Shown in pieces: positions 35,407 through 49,096 of a stretch of 64,000 nucleotides of DNA. Both the position numbers and the translations under genes were made by a program. Numbering within the stretch: the first letter of the stretch is position 1; every line of letters starts with the position of its first letter. The DNA comes from Schizophyllum amplum. Its lineage: Eukaryota; Basidiomycota; Agaricomycetes; Agaricales; Schizophyllaceae. The notes beneath the pieces were generated by a model. That model did not search any database and was not told the origin of the DNA. It saw only the letters and a program-made list of their open reading frames with translations. The stretch lies in NCBI GenBank assembly GCA_007026445.1, contig VDMD01000022.1:62001-126000 (forward strand), in the 5' to 3' direction.

Positions 35407-37476
35407 GACGAAGCGGAAAGAGAGATGTGGGGAGAGGCAGCCTCAAACTGACAAGAACACGTATATAAAGAGACTACTTTCCTCTTTCATCGCCTTAAGC
35501 CGCCCGCAGTCTTGGCGTTCAATAGAAGCGTGTTATGTGGAGAAGCGAAAACGCACGGATGGCATCTCCAGCGATTGGCGGCGCGCGCGCGTCAGTCATG
35601 CTCTCTGCGATCAACGGGGCGCACCAAATCGGACCGCCAAGCATAAAGAGCTTCCGACAAATGACGCATTCGAATGAGACGGATATTGCTGCTGAGCGTG
35701 GGGCGCTGGGTGGCACTGCCTGAACTCCTTGGCAAGTCTTGGGGAAACGCGGGACGTCGAGCCATGCCTCCCGCATAACCACGTCTTGGCACCAGATAAT
35801 AAGATCAATGGACATAAGCGAGCGACGGTGTGGGGCAGACAGCCGGATGCCCAGGGAAGCAAATCTGATGCCAAAAGCTGTTGAAAGCAATGACCGTGAT
35901 TGGCGGGAGCGTCCCAGAAAGGAAGGTCCTCGAGCTGGCCCGGCTTTCCGCTCACGAGCTGGACCTACAACGGGGTCGTAGGCCAGACTTTCTCTTCCGC
36001 CGGCCCGCTGCTGGAGCGCGCAGCGCGTATGAGGATGCGGAAGACCAGAGCTGCACCCCAGGGCGTCTGTAGGCGGTGCAGACGCGTTTACTCCAACCAG
36101 GAATCTGTTCACTCACCACGTAAACCGGGTCTTGGCAACGCAGCATGCGCCCGACCGGGCGCCCACCAACTAAGCGCAAGTAGCTGTTACTCGAGCGTTT
36201 ACGGACGTTTGTGCAGTATGTAAAAGAGCCAAGGATTCATCTTCGTGTTGTCAGTACAGCTAGCGGCCCTGAGCGAATGTCGAACGTTCGGTCGTGCGTG
36301 AAGGCAAAATAGCACCTCAGGTCGATACGAGAGCGCTATGAAGGGGTGATTGTATGGTCTTCCGACGGAGAGACGCACCTGGCTTCTCATCTGGCATGCG
36401 AGGAGCTTGGCAGCGCAATCGATGCACCAAGAGATGGGTCGACGAGAGGAATTGGAGAGGAAACGGGCGCGTCCGAAGCGGTGCCGCGGTGAGACTCCTC
36501 ACCCTAGCGGGTGATTTGCGCACGTTCTGCGTACAGCAGCGTTTCCTCGGTAGATAAGCAAGATCCTGGATACCTTACTCTCGCCAAGCCGTGCGGTGTG
36601 CATGCTGCCACCAAGACCTGACGAGGGTGATCATCGTGAATATCCTAGCAAGTTGACAGATGAGCATTGAGCTGCATGCGCGACGCGCGTGCGCAATAGT
36701 GTATCGTACAGGTTGACGGTCTCCTCACCTGATGAGTTGATGTCCACTTCCCCTGGGCTTTGCCGACGTACCAGGACAATGCAGTGATGGTACCATTGGC
36801 CTGCGCATTCCAAGCACAGAGGATGCCGGCGTAGGCTGACAATGAGGAAAGCTTCAATCCGCATGGATTGAAAAAAGGTGCTGCTAGTCCGAGCGAAGAG
36901 ACTTGGCGCCTTGGGTCTTGATGAGAGATAGTTCGGTCAGCGAATCCCCCGACACGAAAGGTAATGTTCATGATAGCAGGGCAACGTCATTCAAGTGAAG
37001 TACTCGGGAGCTTGAGAAAAGAGCGTGTCATCTTCCAGGGGAGCACAGTACTTGGTCCTCGCAGCGCCAGACGGACCGGGACGACATGTGAGAATCCGCG
37101 ACATGGGAGTTCGAACAAGAAGTCGGCAGTCGCCGGTTGCGTTGCACTTGTTGTTGCGATCACTGCCAACACGTGGGGCGTCGATAAGATAAGATAAGAT
37201 CACTTCGAACAATGATTATGGCCTGATAGTGGACAGCAGTGGGCCTCAACTCAAGTGGCCACAATTCCTCTACGAAGTATGAGCGGTATACATGCATTCC
37301 GAAAGCTATGAGGTACATACAGTCTACATCTAATACAGACAATAAGGTAATTTTGTAAAACAGCGGTAGCGCTGTTCCCTTGTACAATTTGCGACGAGGA
37401 CCGCCCGCGCTCACCAACAGTCTACGCGCTCAACACTGGGTCTACGTGCTTACCACCGGCGTACGTGTTTAAACAT
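35407..37476. other. 2-kb stretch without a confident gene
   Basis: Open frames on both strands overlap without family signal. On the minus strand at 36645-36971 the segment LSAYAGILCAWNAQANGTIT faintly resembles a membrane span of a transporter, but no second conserved block was found, so no gene is called. The GATAA run at 37183-37200 lies here. Confidence 0.4.
37183..37200. promoter_or_regulatory. tandem GATAA run
   Basis: GATAAGATAAGATAAGAT: three full GATAA units and a partial fourth in tandem, the binding motif of fungal GATA factors (AreA/Gln3 type). It is downstream of glutamate dehydrogenase, so the gene it might serve is unclear; it could also be a simple repeat. Confidence 0.4.
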
Positions 37477-39150
<1,674 letters not shown>

Positions 39151-42100
39151 TTTTCAATTCAAGAAGGATGAGGGGAAGAGGAGAAGGGGAGGCGAGGCGC
39201 GCGGATATAAAAAAAAAAGAATGCCGCCCTGCCATCCGCGCCTGTATGCTTTTTATACGCGCGCCGGAGGCAGACGCGGAGTCATGACATGCAGGGGCAA
39301 AACCTTGTCCAACATAGCAATTAGCATGCCGCCGACATCGCCCGCGCGCTGGCCTCGACCTACGACATCCGATAAGCCCGACATCCTAGTCCCATACGCC
39401 TCCACAGCTGCAGTTCAGTCAGAGTTTAGTCCTCCAGGTTCCGCGCTAAGGACTCCAAATGCACGAGAGGATACTGAATGCCGCCTGCAAAGCTGAAGAT
39501 AAGGCTGCGCGGCGGCATACTTGTGGCCCGGGGGATGCGTCCGAGGGTCGGCCGACGGGTAATAATCCATACTAGATAATTGCCGTCTACGCCGGCGCAC
39601 GACCTTGCTTGCCGTTGCTCTGGCGATTGACATGTATTGCGAGAGGCACAGTACAGACGGATACGATACAAGGTCCCCACGGGAAAGCTGAACTTGTTCA
39701 AAGTGTACGTTGCGTTGTCCAGGCCTCAGGAGTGCAGGCAGAGACGGCATAGTCTAAGGGCTCCTGCGGGACTACGAAAGGAATGTTCCCGCCAAAGGGT
39801 GCGAGGCCGCACTGTTGGAGGACGATTCGCGACTTGACGGTCGGACGCGAAGACAAAGACATGGTGGGAGAAAACGTGCGGGCAGGCATAGTATGGCTTA
39901 TAAAATGTACAGTCGACATATAACATATCTGCGCGTTCCAAGCTGAGGTAACATAGAGCATCAGTGGGCCCTGCGTGCGAGAACGCAGAGTCGCAGCTGA
40001 AGGAGAGCGGGAACGGTCGTGCGGGACGTGGAGACGCTCGAGCGGTCTGCCTAAGACTACAGCGGACGCAGAGGGTACGATGGTGAGCCACAAGGACCAT
40101 GCAACAATGCAGTGGAATGTAGACTGAGCGACAAACGACGCGATCGTGTGGGCTTTCCGTGTCGCCTGCTGCGCGGGGCGCACGCGAGCGGAATCAGCTG
40201 TCTTGTATAGGCCGGGCGGCGCGCGGCGTTGTTGGCGGGAGTGTTGCACGCCGTCCTAGCGCCAGAGATTCGGTATAGGCGTCGGGGCAGACACGAGCGA
40301 GCAGGAAGCCTATGAATTTGGTCAGTGCCCGTCAGCAGAGGAAGGTACGGATATGGAATAGTCCGTTCAAGGACAAAGCTCGCCCACTGCCCTTTGCAGC
40401 GCCATCCGACGGTGTAGACAGTGACGTTGAATTCAGAGAGATGAGGGTAGGCGATCGCGGCAGGACATGCAGCGTAGGGTGGGTGAATCGAGATGGGAAA
40501 TGGCAAACGACAACAACGAAGCAGCGAGCGGGCTGTCGGTCCGTCGGACCCGGCCCAGAGGCAGCGTTATACATCTCATGACGTCAATGTACAAGCCAGC
40601 CTCTGCCCGGACCGGGAACACGTTCCGCACGCTCAGGAGAGCGCTGAATAGTAGGTACCTTTGGCGTGTGGTTCTTCAGCCATGGAGCACGTCGTTCGCG
40701 TTGGTACGAAAGCGAAGAGCGGAGACGCGTCGGGAGAGGTCGGGAGACGCGTACATGCGTGACGTCTTTTATTTGCATGTATTTGTGAAATAGGTTCCGT
40801 CGAGCGCGTTAAAGCACCTCATAAGACCTTGCAAGCAAGGTGATTCCCCGCGGATGGACGAAGAGATGGTCGCCGGTCGGCGCCTTCATCAGGACTGGGA
40901 TGACAGAGTTGAGAGCCTGGGACGTTGGACAAGACCGCTTGCGCATGAATTGAACGAATTATTGGTCCATGCTTGCACGATCAGCGAGAGACTGGGGTGT
41001 TGGACAATCTGACGATGCTCTGAGCGAGTGGAGAAAGCGAGCTATGTTCATCGGACTCCGTAGGGCTCATGAGCGCCGCGCAAGGGGCAGGTTACGATGA
41101 CTGCTGGATGACTGCGAAGGTGACCGGTGACCGACCGATGTTGAATCTTGATTAAATTCCTGAAGTTGGAAATGAAGCGCACGTGTTAGAGATAAGGAAA
41201 CTGCCCACGGGCACAGTCAAGCAAAGCCAAACATCATGTTCGTTCAGTACACAGCCAGTGATCGGCCGATGGGTAAAGCATACTCTCCGCTATGAGCAGC
41301 TCATAGGCTGGCCTATATTTTATTCATCGAATTCGCAAGGAAATCGCACGTTCCTGCATCATGGGCTGACCATGGGTCGGCAGGTTCGGCACGGCATATT
41401 AGTCAGCAGCCGCCACCGTGGCGACCAGCGCGCCGCAGCGCGCTCGCTGCTTCAGCCGGCGCTACGCCCAGTACCCGCGACCGGTCAATGCTAATGATGA
41501 GCATGTTGTATTGGGTGCTACTATATGAGCAGTAGCAGTACAGGAATATGGAGTGTACAAAGTACATAAGGGGTGATAGGGTTGGAATAGGTATACCCGG
41601 GGGTGCGGCCGCTACGTTCTGTGGTGCCCCCTTCAGGCTTCAGCGCGACCGTACCCTCCGTTGTAGGTATGAGCACTGTACATAACCTGTGCACCGTCAC
41701 ATCAGTAAGGTGGACGGTGGGCTTGCTGTAGTCCGCGTACCACGAAGATCCTTTCAAGATCCTTTCGAAAAATTTGCTCCGCCTCTCGACCATATTCAGG
41801 CCGAATCAGATGCTCTTGAAGCTAGCAGACTCTTGCGACCTTGCACGAGCGACGAGGCATTCAGGTCCCAGTTGTGGAAGAGCGATAGCGGCGGGGTAAA
41901 TAGATGGTGATGGTGGGCCTCACAAAAGCAGTGATAGAGATAGAGGGAGGAAGCGGGACAGAGCTGAGAGCGGGACTTGGTGGAAATTTACGACGCCGTG
42001 CGTCACCTGATGGGCTCGGCATATTCCGACGCGAGCCATAGATAATCTATGGGTGCTGCCCTATGCGGTGCTCATGATGCAGGAACGTCCGATTTTCGTA

Positions 42101-42420
42101 CAAATCCGATGCATATTCCGCAGGGGCCTCATGAGAATTCCATGCTACTCCTCAACTCATAGATTAGTCTCCCCACTCATAGATTACACATAGGCCGATC
42201 ACTGGGTGTGTACTCAGGAGACTCAAGGATTGAACTTACGTCCACGTTGCAGGGCTTGCCGAACATCGGACAGAGTCCCAAAGACATCACCAAGTGCCAA
42301 GAATGGATAATTGTGATACAGAAAGCGATGAGATAACAGGATGCTGAAGCGTTGAACAATGGACATTGAATCACAGAGCAAATCTTTGTTGCAGTCCTCC
42401 CGAGGTCCTGAGCCCTCCCT
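39151..42420. other. 3.3-kb region without a recognised gene
   Basis: The first 150 bp are the glutamate dehydrogenase promoter. Beyond that, open frames on both strands are short, mutually overlapping and without family signal. A short direct repeat, ACTCATAGATTA, occurs at about 42158 and 42174. It may hold non-coding transcripts or fast-evolving genes that cannot be judged from sequence alone. Confidence 0.45.
39250..39257 (-). promoter_or_regulatory. TATA box of glutamate dehydrogenase
   Basis: Reads TATAAAAA on the minus strand, about 100 bp upstream of the ATG. Confidence 0.55.
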
Positions 42421-45400
42421 TTACGAAACCACTCCCCCGCCCCCACCTCCACCTCCACCACCAGCCCCACCATTCCTCTCCTCCCCGACTTGTACTTGCC
42501 CCCACCCCGGCGCCTTCTCTTGATCGCCTGGCCATCGTTCCCTTCGAACTGCGCACGTCCATTCCCACCCCTCATACCCTCGACCCGCACGCCGTCGCCG
42601 CGCATCTCCTTCGGCGACCGCTCCATGTCGTCCATCTCCATGTCGTTCCCCCGCGGTCGCTTGGCCGGGATGAACTGCTCGGTGTCCTCCCTCGACGACA
42701 GCCGGTCGAGCAGCGAAGGACGCTCGTACCCGTTGTTGCGTGGCTCGTCGCGCGGACCACCGCGCATCATGGGCCCGTCGTTACGAAGCGGCGGTCCATT
42801 GGCGCGCATGTGCGGTGGTGGCCCGTCGCGCATGTGTGGTGGCAGCCCGTCGCGCATGAAACCCCCGTCGCCGCGCATGAGGGGCCCATCCCCGCGTAGA
42901 GGAGGCCCGTCTCCGCGCAAGAGAGGTGCATCCCCACGCATCGGTCCGTCACCTCGCATAGGCGGTCCATTGCCGCGCATACCCCTCCCGTCGTTGCCGA
43001 ACGCACGAGGAGGAGGGCCGTCCATCGGTCCGCCATTCTCGTACGCGCCCCCAAGAGGAGCCGCGCCACTCCAGGATCGACCCATGGCGCCGAAGGGCCC
43101 GCACCAGTGCCACCTCGCGGGAAGAAGGCTTGTTGCCCCATCCTCGGAGGCGGCGGAGGTGATTGGCGTGGGCGATACGAATCCCCTTGCGGTGGTGGCG
43201 GCGGCGGGCCCCTCCCAAAGTCCTCGCGCCTCTCCTCAAACTCCCTCGGCGCTGGCGCATCCTCCGGCCATGGCGCCCGACCCGGTCCTTGTCGTCCACC
43301 GCGTCCGTTGGGCGGCGGGCCGGCGCGCCCGTTGGGCTCAGGGAAGTCGCGTCGGTCTTGGGGGCCATTGAAGCGAGAGCGATCTTGTCGGCCATTGGCA
43401 TTGAAGCGTGCGTTGGGCGGTTCATCGAAGGGATTGATTGACGTGGCAGGCGGGACAAAGCGACGGTGGTCGCCTGGGTACGACGAAGGTCGCACGTCCT
43501 GAACGGGGTAAGCTGCACGGTCGTTTGTGTCGGGGAATCGCGCGGGTGCGCGCTCATCCGGAGGATAGCGGCCACGCGGACCATCAGAGATGGGCCTGTC
43601 GCGGTTGTCTGTGAAGGGCGGAGACGGCCGACTTGGAGCACCGTTGCGGAAGACAGGCGGCGGCGAGGGAGTCCGTGGCGAGGGAGACCTAAGACGCCTC
43701 TCCATCGAGGAGGGGACTGGGCTCTGTTGCGTGCTGCCCAACCGGCATCGCCAGCGGAACTAAGGTTCCCGCGAGGCGGCGGACGACGATCCACGGGTGA
43801 CACTACGCGCGGCTCCTGAGCAAGATCAGTAAACGGGGACTGCTCACACGCCAGTCACATACAATATAAGCCGGCCGATTAGTCGCCAAAGGTTCAGGTT
43901 GTCTGGGCACAAACTCAGGCTGCAAACAGATATGAGCACGATGTAGACTAAAGCAAGGACTGCCCTACCGAGCGATCGTACACCCGCACAGGCTCATGGG
44001 GCGGCGGATCGTGCACGATGTTGGCGCCTAGACCGAAAGGTCTTGGGGTAGCAACAGGCGTATTGTTCGTTCCCGACACCGCAGCAGGCGGCCCACGACC
44101 GCGGCCTCCTCTCGGACGACGACGTTCACCAAATTCCTATCGCACCATCGTCAGCTTGCTCATCACTACACGGTTGCCACAAAACCCACCCCAGGTCGTC
44201 CATTTCTGTCCGCCCTACCATTGGCAGGCGCCATGTCTGGTAGCCTGTTCGTGTCTGGCAATCTGTTCGCAGGCGGTGGCGGCGGCGGCGATGGGCGTCG
44301 GTCCTGGAACCCACCCCTGCCAGGACCAGCATTAGATCCGCCACCCCTCCTACCCATACCAAAGTCCGACGATGGCCCCGAAGGCGGCAAGGACTGCCTA
44401 GGAGGAGGCAAAGGTGATGGAGGTCTGTCCGGAACACCCCGCGCCATCGCGCGAGGTCCACGGGGCACATCACTCGGCCCCGTCGGCAAATCCTCCCTCC
44501 CCAGCCCAATGCCCGTCCTCTGTCACGCTCGTCCCCGCGGGCTGATACATCTCGATCGCGAGGCAGTAGATCCTGGTCGCGGGGCGTGAAGTCCCGGTCT
44601 CGCGGTGTGAAACTGCGGTCGCGTTCGTCTGGTTCGCGATCTGCATACATACCACCCGCACGCGGCGGCGGCTCGTCAACGTCCATCCGCTGCTCGACGA
44701 CACGATCAGTAACGTCTCTGCCTTGGCGGGGCCCAACCGGGACGCGCGTCGACCGTGGCGCCTCAGGGCTCGGTGCCCTCACGGTTCTGGCTCCACTTGC
44801 GCTGGCCTCGGTGGTGGCGGTGGTGGCGGCGGACGCGGCGTTGACGACTGAGTGCTGAACTGTGCCGATTGCGGCGGGAGCGGCGCACGCTTGCGCGGAG
44901 GCGGGGCACCTAATCAAAGACATACGAAGATGGGAAAAAAGCGTGACAAAAGTCCACGACGAGAAAAGCGGGGCGTAATCGTTGGCAAGACCGTCGGGCT
45001 GGGTGAAGTGTATGCACGTACGTGAGTCTGCGGGAGGCGGGGGTGTTGACGCCCGCGGGGGCGGCGACGTCGGCATGTTGTGCGAAGTCCTGTTAGGGTA
45101 CATCGATACCGGGGAGTCTCTTGTTGATTGGCGAGCGGGCGCGCCAGCGTCGTCCTCATTAGCCGCTTGCGCGGGCGGCGCTCCGGCGATCGGGGGGAGC
45201 GGTTCTGCTCGATCGAAGCGGCTTGGGCGACCTCGTTTGCGGGGAGGCTCGCCGGCAGTTGGGTCGACGTCCATTGATGTCGAGGTGTCCAGCGCACGGT
45301 CTGTGATGCATATGATGAGGGGACCGAACGTACACGCGGAAAACACATCAAGGTCCAAGGAAGCGCCGATCGAGATGGAGGAAAGGGTCCGGACGGTGAG

Positions 45401-46856
45401 GGGTGGGGCGGCCCACGGCGGGGGCTGTCTTCAGGCGTGTGCAAAGTACTGCCCTCAGGCGCGCAGTGTGCGACGTTTAGACGTGCAATGTGCGGCCTTG
45501 GGGATAGACAGCATGCTGCCCGAGGGCGTGCAATATGCTGCCTCACGTAGGTACGAACAGCGCCACTCGAAGCGGTACACGGTGTACCAGGGCCCCCGCC
45601 ATGCGCGCAAGGAGACACGAGGGCGACGAGGTAGAGGATAATGCTGATGGGGATAACGTACTGGAAGCGATGACGACTTCGGATGCAGGCTCGGTATTGT
45701 TGCGCCAGTTGCGCTCGGGCATCCTTTGGCCTTGCGCACGGGAGATCTGGGAGCATGAGGAGGCGTATCCCTTGTCGGTGGGGGCATGTTCCTGGGGACA
45801 GTCGCCGGCTCTCTGATCGGCGGAGGGACGTCCCTGTCAGCAGCAGCGGGCTGCCAATGGCGATCCTTCAAAGGTTCAAAGTCCCTGGGTGAGTCTCTGA
45901 ACGGCCGTCCTTGGCCCTCAGATAACCGATCACGTTTGCGGTTCCGTCCATTGGAATCACTGTCGCGAGAGGCAAAGGGTAGCAAAGCAGGCGATGCCGC
46001 GCCGGAGGGAGAAAGTGAGCGTCGCCGACGAGGGCCCACTTGCGGCGAGTGTCGCCGAGTGTCTTGAGGTATATCATCAGTCGTCGCGCCACCTGGTCGA
46101 TAGTGTCGGTCTTGGTAGGAAAGGTCCTTCGGCTGTTCGTCCTGTTCCATGTCTTGATTCAGCGACACGTTACCAGACATTAAAAGATACACACCGGCAG
46201 TCCAGGGCGTTCCCATATGCATTCACTGGTTCGAATATTGTAAAAGTAGGTCATGTTGCGAGAGCGCGAATGCCGAGGTTCCCAGTCCGGCGGCAGCGGT
46301 CGCCCTTCGTACATGGCACCTGTGCCTTGTGGACCTTTGACCGGCACAGGATCTTTGCCCATGTTTTTCTTCTCGCGCCTGTTGGAGGACATGCCAGAGG
46401 AATCTGCGGCAGATTGGGGCGGGTGATGGGCAGGACGAGAATATGGCAACGCAGACGCGACAGGCTTGGCCGGTAGAGCATGCAGGACCCGGGGCTGCTG
46501 TCCCCTACCGTTGTCGTCAAAGGAGGAGAGCTGCGCGGGTGAGTGCTTGATTCGCGGGGAGACGAGGGTGGGTCTCTTGGCCGGCCTAGAGGCGTTCTTG
46601 AGCGCTGCGGCAAGGTTGGCGTCCGCGACCGACCGCGCCCTGCTGGGCTTGGAGCGTCCCGCGGAGTATGCGGGGCTGCTCGGTCAGATTCTCTAGGCGC
46701 TTGATACTCCGCATCGTCATCCTCGTCGTCCCCACCGAGAGATATGGTCTCTTCGTCGACTACAGCAGCGGGCGCTTGTGCGTGAGAAGGCAGGAATTGC
46801 GCATGCTGTTGCTCGTCGTCCTCGTTGCTCCAGTCAAGGACGTGTTCGTCGTCCAT
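42421..46856 (-). CDS. large WW-domain protein, Arg/Pro-rich
   Basis: Probable nuclear RNA-processing or transcription adaptor (inference from WW plus RS/RGG-like composition). Start at 46854-46856 (MDDEHVLDWSNEDDEQQHAQ). One WW domain lies at about 46230-46290: LPPDWEPRHSRSRNMTYFYN then IRTSECIWERP; the second signature aromatic is Y-F-Y and the terminal Pro is present. Downstream coding blocks, on several exons: YQDRHYRPGGATTDDIPQDT, GEPPRKRGRPSRFDRAEPLP, RDRDFTPRDQDLLPRDRDV, RRPRGGRGRGPPAAVSGTNN, and the Met-Arg-x-Asp-Gly-Pro repeats near 42780-42975. The C-terminus is best read as a Gly run ending VVS at 42421. Several frame changes (near 46535, 43740, 43080, 42480) are not explained by introns. 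Exact exons unresolved; the overall gene is convincing. Confidence 0.72.
42780..42975 (-). repeat. coding tandem repeat, Met-Arg-x-Asp-Gly-Pro
   Basis: An 18-27 bp unit repeated about ten times encodes MRGDGPPLRGDGPLMRGDGG-like text, varied as MRDGLPPHMRDGPPPHM. It lies within the WW-domain gene and is expected to vary in copy number. Confidence 0.75.
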
Positions 46857-47134
46857 TTCCACGTAGCGGTCGTCGCGCGGTCGTGGTGTGTCAGCGTCGG
46901 CCTTTCGTCGTCGTCGGCGGCAGTGTCGAGAACAAAAGACCTGCCGTCGCGCGGCCACGCGACGTGATTCAAGCTCCGCTTGAATGCGGCCCGGCACCGG
47001 CGGGAATCTGACCGGGGAATTTCCCAAAGCGGCAGGTGCGCCGGGGGACGGCCGGCACGCGCCGCTCGCTGGTTGGACGCAACGAGCATCCCGCATCCAC
47101 TCTGGCGACACGACGCGCGCGACCGCGGGTAGAA
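46857..47134. promoter_or_regulatory. 278-bp bidirectional promoter
   Basis: Separates the start codons of the WW-domain gene (-) and UNC-50 (+), so the two genes must share promoter sequence. GC-rich, with no TATA box seen on either side. Confidence 0.6.
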
Positions 47135-48214
47135 ATGGTGCTCCCGACAACCATCGACGACGCCGGCTACGGCAGCGGCGCCCCCCGCTCTCCCGCAAGC
47201 CTCACCCAGCGTATACCCATCATTTTCCGGCGCCTCCACCGCTTCCAGCAGATGGTATGTCGTCCGCAGGCGCAATAGGCGCGTCTCTGACGTGTTATCC
47301 AGGATTTTGAAGTGGCAGCATGGCAGCTGACGTATTTGTGTCTGGCACCGCGGCGAGTGTGAGTTGTGAGTTCGGTCTATCCTGTGTCCCCGGGCCGCCT
47401 GACGCGTTTGCTGCAGCTACCGCAATGTCTACTTCCACAAGCGTCAGTATAGAGCCCCGCGCATACAATTTCAAGCTCATAGTCAACAGAGACGAAGAAT
47501 ACATGGGCACGAGATGATCCAGCAATCCTGGTGCTCATCGCGGCAAGTCTATGTGGTACGTGTCTTCAGCCTAGAATAGGCCTGGTTTGCTAACACGCGT
47601 GCAGTGGCATCCATTGCATGGGGACTTGTCTACTCTTATGGCTTTGTGTCCACCATACGCCTAGCCATCATGATGGTCCTGCGAGACTACTTATTGACGG
47701 GTATAGTGGTGGCGAGCATCATCTGGTGCGTATATGTGAACCTCGATCGAGCTGTGATCACTGATTATAAGCAGGTTCACTGCCAACCGCCTATTGCTCT
47801 CACCCCCATCACATTCCACACCGGCAGACGCGGGCGTGGAATGGGCGTACGCATTCGATGTGCACACGAACGCGTTCTTCCCCCTCTACCTCGCCTTGTA
47901 CCTCGCACAACTCTTCTTGCTACCCATCATCCTCCGGGACAACTGGGTCTGTATGTGGGTAGGCAACACGCTGTATCTTGTAGGGTGCGTAACGTCAAAC
48001 CAACATGCAAATGGACTTCGTCGCTGACGCGTGACTTTACAGATTCGCGCAGTATTTCTACGGCATCTACCTTGGCTTGAATGCTCTTCCCTTCCTGGTA
48101 CGGTCGGAGCTGTTGCTTGCGCCTCTTATACCCCTGTTCGGCGCGTACATCGTGTCATTACTTGGATTCAACGTTGCCAAGCACGTACTCGACTTGTACT
48201 TCCGTGCAACATAG
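47135..48214 (+). CDS. UNC50: UNC-50 / Gmh1-like Golgi membrane protein
   Basis: Multi-pass protein of the early Golgi, linked to Arf-GEF recruitment and receptor trafficking in other eukaryotes. Start at 47135 (MVLPTTIDDAGYGSGAPRSP). Exons: 47135-47254, 47303-47358, 47417-47442 (26 bp), 47490-47555, 47605-47725, 47775-47984, 48043-48214, all joining in frame. Family blocks: RIPIIFRRLHRFQQMDFEVA, WQLTYLCLAPRRVYRNVYFH, KQTKNTWARDDPAILVLIAA, GVEWAYAFDVHTNAFFPLYL, NALPFLVRSELLLAPLIPLF. Five hydrophobic spans. Ends VLDLYFRAT. Intact, in divergent orientation with the WW gene. Confidence 0.95.
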
Positions 48215-49096
48215 CACGGGGCTTTACTGTGTAGACTAGTCGTGCGCCTTATGTTCGTTTGCTAATTTAATCTCTTATTGATGCAGTCTCGTCAGTTCGC
48301 CTTGCAAAGTCTTGCGTCCTTTGCTTGCACTCGTGGATCGTTGTAAAAGACCGCCTTCGTTGACTTCATTGGTCCCGATGTTTGGACCCTCAGACTCTTT
48401 CCTTCTGCGAATTCGAGAAGGCTTCTCGGCAGTGCGAGCTCCTCGAAGGGCGCTTCTTGAAATTGAATGCTTCTATCATTGCTGTCAGGCCAATATAGGC
48501 GTGGGAAGGATCTCACCTAACCCAAAAGCTTACTTGGGCCTCAATCAAGGCCTCAATGAAGGCATCATGAACTCACCTTGTCGCTCCATTCTTCGCCTTT
48601 TGAATGGCTGCCCCTGCGCCCAACGGCTTCGCGCAGGACGACCCGTTCATCCACCGACGCTGCTTTTGTGATTGACACTTCCGCCGGCGGCAACGCCAGC
48701 GTGGTAGCGGGAACAACTTGCTGCCTCCTGTCCCTGCTTTCGCCGACCTCAAGACTAACGTGGCAGGCCGACCAGGCGGCGCCCAAACGAAGGCGCGTTT
48801 CTTGGGGTGCTTTCTCCCGCGCAGCGTGCTCTGGGTGCGACACACGCATCACGAAGACCCTCGGTATGCTCAAATCGAACATTCGGATGTTATTATGTGG
48901 CAACTGACCGACCATCAGGAGAGACGCGACCACGCCGCGCGCGTATGTCATCGGATGTACAGCCCCTGCCCGGTGCCGCCACGGCTTCGCGTTTATTAGC
49001 GTGAGATGCATTGCCTGATATATATGCCGGAGCAGCGCTCACGTATACGGAACCCCTCACCTTGTCTTCGTACACACCCGGTCGACACGTCCTACC
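48215..49096. other. intergenic, hydrolase copy 2 promoter side
   Basis: About 880 bp. Overlapping open frames on both strands at 48290-49010 show no clear family signal. A TATATAT box at 49019-49025 lies 72 bp before the next ATG, matching the layout of hydrolase copy 1. Confidence 0.5.

Noticed and set aside
36199..36971. Possible remnant of a membrane transporter on the minus strand.
   Set aside because: Only one weak hydrophobic segment; no second motif, no consistent exons.
42780..42975. Regularly spaced repeats that could suggest a CRISPR-like array.
   Set aside because: Units are short, abut without unique spacers, and translate as Met-Arg-x-Asp-Gly-Pro repeats of the WW-domain gene; the genome is eukaryotic.
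48290..49010. Overlapping open frames on both strands between UNC-50 and hydrolase copy 2; one carries FVIDTSAGGNAS, faintly like the start of the lyase.
   Set aside because: Too short and isolated to support a gene or a lyase relic.
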